DNA from: CAYUBI01 sp964443005
Lineage (GTDB): Bacteria > Margulisbacteria > Riflemargulisbacteria > GWF2-35-9 > CAYUBI01
NCBI GenBank assembly: GCA_964443005.1
Contig: CAYUBI010000011.1
Coordinates: forward strand, 1 to 32,433
Direction: 5' to 3'
Length of the DNA: 32,433 nucleotides
The translations under genes and the position numbers were made by a program. Each line of letters starts with the position of its first letter. The first letter of the stretch is position 1. This document shows positions 30,173 to 32,433 of the stretch, piece by piece. The notes under the pieces were generated by a model. The model was not told the origin of the DNA and did no database searches. It worked only from the letters and a program-made list of their open reading frames with translations.

Positions 30173-30709
30173 TTACTGTATTTCAAAAGATACCCGACAG
30201 TTCTTGTCATCTTTGCCAGTGATTCCGGTAATCGGCGCTGTCGAACCTTTTGCAATAATGGAAAATCGATTGTTATCCAGTGTTGAATTTGCTTTTAAAT
30301 AAGCAAGTACTGCTTCTGCACGTTGTTTAGATAGTTCAATATTGCCAATAAATCCAACAGTTGCTTCTTCAGATCCTTTTTGGCTAGCATGTCCAATAAT
30401 TGCAATTTTTTTATCAGTAGGAAGTTTATTTAAAATTTCCGATAAACCAGGAATTACAACTTTTTTCATGAGAGTGTCAATATCATAACCTGCAACTATA
30501 AAATGAGGATCATTTAGCGTAAGTTTTTCAGAATTAAATTGAAACTGTATTGGCGTAATGTTTTTCATAAATTCAGTAAGTGCAGTTAGTTGTGCCGCAT
30601 TTTGTAGTGCTGAAGCTGCCTGATTTTGTAAGGCATTTATATCTGGAAATTCAGCAATTGCAAGAGAAACCATCATACTTAACCCAATGACTATTAACGT
30701 TTTTTTCAT
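30173..30709 (-). CDS. OmpA-like peptidoglycan-binding periplasmic protein
   Basis: The 178-residue protein has a Sec signal peptide (cleavage after about residue 20, SLAIA/EF), a helical Gln/Ala-rich stretch, and an OmpA C-terminal domain (about 60-178) with IAIIGHASQKGSEEA and NIELSKQRAEAVLAYLK. The LSxxRA arginine that contacts diaminopimelate is kept, while the usual aspartate in GHTDxxG is replaced (GHASQKG). There is no beta-barrel and no lipobox, so it is likely soluble in the periplasm. AGGAGG precedes the ATG. Confidence 0.85.
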   Translation of the reverse strand: MKKTLIVIGLSMMVSLAIAEFPDINALQNQAASALQNAAQLTALTEFMKNITPIQFQFNSEKLTLNDPHFIVAGYDIDTLMKKVVIPGLSEILNKLPTDKKIAIIGHASQKGSEEATVGFIGNIELSKQRAEAVLAYLKANSTLDNNRFSIIAKGSTAPITGITGKDDKNCRVSFEIQ

Positions 30710-30734
30710 AAAAATCCTCCTAAATTAGATCCTT

Positions 30735-30748
30735 CTGGTTTAAACCAG
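30735..30748. repeat. 14-bp perfect palindrome upstream of the OmpA-like gene
   Basis: CTGGTTTAAACCAG reads the same on both strands. It lies 26 nt before the OmpA-like start codon, between the Shine-Dalgarno site and the assembly gap, and could be an operator half-site pair or a small hairpin. Confidence 0.5.
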
Positions 30749-30771
30749 TTACTTCCTTTATTGTTGCAATA

Positions 30772-30871
30772 NNNNNNNNNNNNNNNNNNNNNNNNNNNNN
30801 NNNNNNNNNNNNNNNNNNNNNNNNNNNNNNNNNNNNNNNNNNNNNNNNNNNNNNNNNNNNNNNNNNNNNNN
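30772..30871. other. Assembly gap (100 Ns)
   Basis: Exactly 100 unresolved bases, the conventional size for a gap of unknown length. Linkage between the OmpA-like gene and menA is therefore not certain, and genes may be missing. Confidence 0.97.
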
Positions 30872-30896
30872 AGTTAACATATTTATCGATAATCAT
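30872..30896 (-). CDS. Possible start of a gene running into the gap
   Basis: On the minus strand, GAGAGG (30911-30906) is followed after 9 nt by an ATG at 30896 and eight open codons (MIIDKYVN) before the Ns. It would be divergent from menA. The stretch is too short to identify. Confidence 0.3.
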
Positions 30897-30955
30897 TGTT
30901 GGGTGCCTCTCACGTATAGTTTAGCATAGCATTTTAAAACTGGACATTCCTGTGG

Positions 30956-30961
30956 TATAGT
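30956..30961 (+). promoter_or_regulatory. menA promoter with very short leader
   Basis: Extended -10 TGGTATAGT (TATAGT at 30956-30961), with TTTAAA at the -35 position after 17 bp (4 of 6 matches), ends 11 nt before the menA ATG. The leader would be about 4-5 nt and lacks a Shine-Dalgarno site. Confidence 0.5.
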
Positions 30962-30972
30962 TTATTGGTTTT

Positions 30973-31872
30973 ATGAAACATAAATTTAAATACTATTTTA
31001 TTGCTACACGATTTCCCTTTATTACTGCCTCAGTGTTGCCAGTTTTCTTTTGCGCTGCGTGGATGCGACATTATCATTTTGCTGTGCAATTGCCGTTGGT
31101 TTTGCTGTGTGCGGTTGGAACCGTATGTGTTCATCTTGCAGCTAACACGTTAAATGATTATTACGATTGGGATCATAGTGATAAAGATAACCTGCATGCT
31201 AGCCCTTTTAATGGAGGAAGTCGTCGTATTTTAGGCAAAGTGATGTTGCATCGAACTTTTTTTTTCTTGGCAATGATTTTTTTGATTGGTGCTGCTGGTA
31301 TATTATTGTTGTTGTTCCTTCGTGCGCGATATGGGTTGTTGCCAATCGCTGTTATTGCTGTTGTTTTAGGCCTTGGGTATTCTATGCCGCCGTTAAAGTT
31401 ACAAAGCCGTGGCTTAGGAGAATTGGCTATTTTCGTTGCCTTTGGACCATTGTTAACTTTAGGCACACTGTATGTTTTGACTGGACACATGCACGTAACT
31501 TTTGCGTTGATTGGCGTGCCAATGGGTTTATTAACTACTTCTATTATTTGGTTAAATGAGTTTCCGGATATTGAGGCAGATCAACGTGCAAATAAGCGAA
31601 CTGGCGTAGTTCGTCTGGGACTACGATTTTCGACATACATATTTTTGGGTTTGCAAGTTGCCTATTATATGTCTGTTGTTGGTTTAAGTTGGCTGGGAAT
31701 TTTCCCTTGGATTGCTGTTGTTGTTGCTGCATTTTTGCCAACAACGCTATCTGTGGTTCGACAGTTGTTTCGGGTAGCACATCAACCTGAGCGCATTCAC
31801 AAGCTACAGGCACGCACGATTTTGTTTCAGGTTCTTAATGTTGCTGGATTAACATTGATTTTATTTGTCTGA
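30973..31872 (+). CDS. menA: UbiA-family prenyltransferase, probably MenA
   Basis: The 299-residue membrane protein has about eight hydrophobic helices and both Asp-rich motifs of UbiA enzymes: NDYYDWDHSD (61-70) and NEFPDIEADQRANKR (195-209). The NDYYDWDHSDKDN form and the GGSRRI after it fit 1,4-dihydroxy-2-naphthoate prenyltransferase, the step that makes demethylmenaquinone. Other UbiA substrates cannot be excluded. It stands alone next to the assembly gap. Confidence 0.87.
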   Translation: MKHKFKYYFIATRFPFITASVLPVFFCAAWMRHYHFAVQLPLVLLCAVGTVCVHLAANTLNDYYDWDHSDKDNLHASPFNGGSRRILGKVMLHRTFFFLAMIFLIGAAGILLLLFLRARYGLLPIAVIAVVLGLGYSMPPLKLQSRGLGELAIFVAFGPLLTLGTLYVLTGHMHVTFALIGVPMGLLTTSIIWLNEFPDIEADQRANKRTGVVRLGLRFSTYIFLGLQVAYYMSVVGLSWLGIFPWIAVVVAAFLPTTLSVVRQLFRVAHQPERIHKLQARTILFQVLNVAGLTLILFV

Positions 31873-32095
31873 TTTTTTAATATTACTTACGCAGACCCAT
31901 AACATCTAAAATTCGATGTAAATTCGTTAAAAATGCTCATGATGAGGCAAGATGATGTTCCTAGGACGGATTATCCCCTATTTTATACGCAAAAAAATAC
32001 TTAATTTTTTGTTGAATTTATTTTAATTTTGTAACGATATATTCATGAGTATACCTATGACTGATTGCAAATGTATATATAAATAGGATTTTTAG

Positions 32096-32433
32096 ATGAA
32101 ACAAAAATTAATAGCTGATAATACTAATCAAGGTAGGCGAAAAGATGATCGGTTGATTGCATTACAAGAAAGATATGCTGCAATTTTTGAACAATCGCCT
32201 ATTGCGATAGAGTTTTATGATCTCGAAGGTAAATTGATTAATGTAAATAAAGCGTGTCTTGATATGTTTGGCATTAGCAATAGTGATGAAATCTCTGGTT
32301 TCAATCTCTTTGCAGATCCTAATATATCTCCTGAGATAAAAATAAAATTATTAAATAAGGAAACAGTCAAAATTGAGTCTGATTTTAGCTTTGATGAAGT
32401 AACGCGACTGAATCTTTATCAAACAAGCATTTC
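32096..32433 (+). CDS. PAS-domain protein (3' end cut off by window)
   Basis: An ATG at 32096 (AGGA at about 32085-32088) opens a frame that stays open for 112 codons to the window end. Residues 20-75 form a PAS domain: ALQERYAAIFEQSPIAIEFY, DLEGKLINVNKACLDMFGIS. The following region could be the start of a second PAS or a signalling linker. PAS domains head sensor kinases and diguanylate cyclases; the output domain lies outside the window. The 223 bp upstream (31873-32095) hold AT-rich sequence with no clear terminator. Confidence 0.82.
   Translation, partial: MKQKLIADNTNQGRRKDDRLIALQERYAAIFEQSPIAIEFYDLEGKLINVNKACLDMFGISNSDEISGFNLFADPNISPEIKIKLLNKETVKIESDFSFDEVTRLNLYQTSI

Noticed and set aside
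31873..32095. tRNA, small RNA or terminator after menA
   Set aside because: Only weak AT-rich inverted repeats (CATC...GATG near 31904-31919) are present; no tRNA fold or GC-stem plus T run.
1..32433. CRISPR array, insertion sequence, prophage or tRNA genes
   Set aside because: No regularly spaced repeats, transposase or phage genes, terminal inverted repeats or tRNA-like folds were found on either strand.

Overview
The window is about 32.4 kb of AT-rich DNA with one run of exactly 100 Ns (30772-30871), the usual mark of a scaffold join of unknown size, so this is probably a draft or metagenome-derived assembly. The organism looks like a flagellated diderm bacterium: it has L-ring (FlgH) and P-ring (FlgI) proteins and an OmpA-like peptidoglycan-binding protein. 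Genes are very tightly packed, often sharing ATGA or TAATG stop/start overlaps. The proteins are divergent from model bacteria. A poorly cultivated candidate phylum is plausible, but the sequence alone does not settle the taxon.

Layout. 1-3708 (minus): fmdB, moxR, a DUF58 gene, a BatD-like gene and batA (cut by the window edge), a MoxR/VWA envelope or metal-insertion-type module. 3851-8648: a HEAT-like unknown, smpB, an orphan CofG-like radical SAM gene and a large six-hairpin-type glycosidase. 8726-10500 (minus): argB and argF. 10590-11612 (minus): a short FAD/NAD(P) oxidoreductase. 11702-16195 (plus): dgkA, a CorC/HlyC protein, a ThiD2-ThiE fusion and mutL, mostly overlapping. 16297-26284 (plus): a small leader-like ORF followed by a flagellar cluster, flgH, flgI, flgJ (rod-binding domain only), fliA, flgB, flgC, fliE, fliF, fliG, fliH, fliI, fliJ and one unknown gene. 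26261-30709 (minus): amidohydrolase, RlmD-type methyltransferase, Maf protein, CrcB/FluC, OmpA-like protein. After the gap: menA/ubiA, and a PAS protein cut by the window end.

The flagellar cluster is the most interesting region. It encodes the MS ring, proximal rod, L and P rings, export ATPase complex and the flagellar sigma factor, but several parts are altered. FlgC carries what looks like a Sec signal peptide although rod proteins normally leave through the type III export gate. FliG lacks its middle, FliM-binding domain. FliH and FliI both end in acidic tails with the same FDDxxFDD-type motif. An unrecognised gene closes the cluster. A 62-codon ORF with a strong ribosome binding site precedes it, and the end of that ORF forms one arm of two competing hairpins.

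A second theme is gene expression. Several genes (smpB, the oxidoreductase, fliJ, menA, the HEAT-like gene, dgkA) have a -10 box placed so that transcription should start at or within about 10 nt of the start codon, with no Shine-Dalgarno site. Others have strong Shine-Dalgarno sites. Leaderless and led mRNAs therefore appear to coexist.
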